This document shows positions 63,244 to 64,000 of a DNA stretch of 64,000 nt, piece by piece; within the stretch, counting starts at the first letter, position 1; every line of letters begins with the position of its first letter. The notes under the pieces are model-generated. The model had not been told where the DNA came from. It made no database searches and was given only the letters and a program-made list of their open reading frames with translations. The stretch comes from Curtobacterium sp. L6-1 (GTDB lineage Bacteria; Actinomycetota; Actinomycetes; Actinomycetales; Microbacteriaceae). Both the position numbers and the translations under genes were made by a program. The stretch is taken from NCBI RefSeq assembly GCF_018885305.1, contig NZ_CP076544.1:1798001-1862000 (forward strand), written 5' to 3'.

Positions 63244-64000
63244 GCACTGCGGAGCACGACCACGACGCGGTCGGTGACGGCCGGGAGGCACGGCACCCCT
63301 CCGGCGCCGCACCCCGCCGCCGCCGGGTGGTCGGTCTGGTCGACACCGACTCCTTCGCCAAGTGGGGCGCCCACCTGCTGTCGGCGGCCCCGCCGAACTG
63401 GTCACTCGAGCTGCGGACCGTGGCGACGCCACGGTCGGCGAGCCCGGCGCAGCTGCGGGCCGCGTTCCGTGACGTCGACGCCCGTCTGGGCCCGATCGAC
63501 CTCGCCCCTCCCGAGCCCCAGAGCGTGGACGAGGTCGTGGCGCGCCTCCAGGCTGACCCGCCGGACGCCGTGCTGGTGTCCTGCATCGGCCCGGTGGCGG
63601 AGGTCCTCATCGACGTGATCAGCCGGGCCGTGCCCCGACGGCCGGTCCTGCTGAGCGGGCTGCCGGGCATCTCGTTCCCGGCGAAGTGGAAGGGCGTGTT
63701 CCTCCGCGCCCGCGCGGACCTGTTCGTGTTGCACAGCCACCGCGAGGTCCGGGAGTACACGGCCCTGGCGACGGCGGGCGGTGTGGAACCGGCGTTCGCC
63801 CTCGCGACCCTGCCGTTCGCCCGACCGGCCGTCACGACACGCAGCCCGGTGCCACGCGACGCCGTGGTCTTCGCCGCGCAGCCGAGCGTGCCGAAGGAGG
63901 AGGACGAGCGTCGCCGCGTGGTCGGGTGGCTCGCCGACACCGCACGCGCGCACCCGGAGTGGCGCGTGGTGGTGAAGACGCGCGCGGCCGCCGGTGAACA
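63240..64000 (+). CDS. Putative glycosyltransferase of the nonulosonic acid cluster (partial)
   Basis: The first 253 codons of a gene that runs off the right edge. The GTG at 63240 overlaps the neuB stop (GTGA). After 30 polar residues, a Rossmann-type strand RRRVVGLVDTDSFAKWGAHLL begins, followed by AVLVSCIGPVAEVLIDVI, LLSGLPGISFPAKWKGVFLRA and LFVLHSHREVREY, consistent with a GT-B-like glycosyltransferase. From memory it resembles proteins annotated as DUF6716 putative glycosyltransferases beside neuB in actinobacteria. It may transfer or polymerise the sugar made by NeuA/NeuB. Confidence 0.7.
   Translation, partial: MSTAEHDHDAVGDGREARHPSGAAPRRRRVVGLVDTDSFAKWGAHLLSAAPPNWSLELRTVATPRSASPAQLRAAFRDVDARLGPIDLAPPEPQSVDEVVARLQADPPDAVLVSCIGPVAEVLIDVISRAVPRRPVLLSGLPGISFPAKWKGVFLRARADLFVLHSHREVREYTALATAGGVEPAFALATLPFARPAVTTRSPVPRDAVVFAAQPSVPKEEDERRRVVGWLADTARAHPEWRVVVKTRAAAGE

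Overview
The window is high-GC DNA (roughly 70% by eye) with the gene content of an actinobacterium. The order trigger factor - clpP1 - clpP2 - clpX, mycothiol-type thiol proteins, CIRCE and HAIR heat-shock sites, a mycobacterial-type LexA box and many apparently leaderless genes all fit this. The proteins look most like Microbacteriaceae, and a Curtobacterium-like plant-associated organism is my best guess. That guess rests on recognising protein families, not on a database search. Most very long open frames opposite real genes are GC-driven shadows and are not annotated.

Layout. 1-6.4 kb: protein quality control (clpX, clpP2, clpP1, tig), interrupted by a forward-strand pair of secreted copper-type proteins (YcnI, CopC-like) and a 0.7-kb palindromic repeat array, then tRNA-Pro and tRNA-Gly. 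6.5-12 kb: an SGNH-like gene and a glycopeptide-resistance-like cluster (vanR/vanS-like two-component system divergent from vanY-like, alanine/serine racemase-like and D-Ala-D-X ligase-like genes). 12-15.8 kb: acetyltransferases, a CAT-like enzyme, a TetR/hydrolase pair and a small membrane protein. 15.8-29.2 kb: a large N-glycan catabolic operon (sugar ABC importer, GH5_18-like beta-mannosidase, GH38, a secreted Endo H, GH92) divergent from its LacI regulator. 29-34 kb: a DHA2 drug exporter with an esterase, and an ABC exporter. 34-45 kb: small genes including one under a LexA box, a sensor kinase/regulator/DMT exporter operon, a serine hydrolase, PaiB/amidohydrolase, a Nei-type glycosylase and RpiB. 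45-61 kb: housekeeping and stress genes (XRE-cupin/GNAT pair, Rv2466c-like DsbA, PepN, MscS, truncated haemoglobin, Hsp20 with both CIRCE and HAIR, thioesterases, EttA, SSB, MsrA) and tRNA-Arg. 61.5 kb to the edge: the start of a nonulosonic (sialic-type) acid cluster (neuA, neuB, putative glycosyltransferase).

How it works together. The best-supported system is the N-glycan locus. A secreted endo-beta-N-acetylglucosaminidase would release high-mannose glycans from glycoproteins. An ABC importer, probably using an ATPase encoded elsewhere, would take them up. Three enzymes without signal peptides would then remove alpha-1,2-mannose (GH92), other alpha-mannose (GH38) and the core beta-mannose (GH5_18-like). 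Two LacI-type palindromes lie in the promoter and leader between the operon and its regulator. Other points of note are the 96-bp repeat array, the van-like cluster, a LexA-controlled small protein, a divergent gene pair whose start codons overlap, and in-frame hexanucleotide repeats in four unrelated genes.
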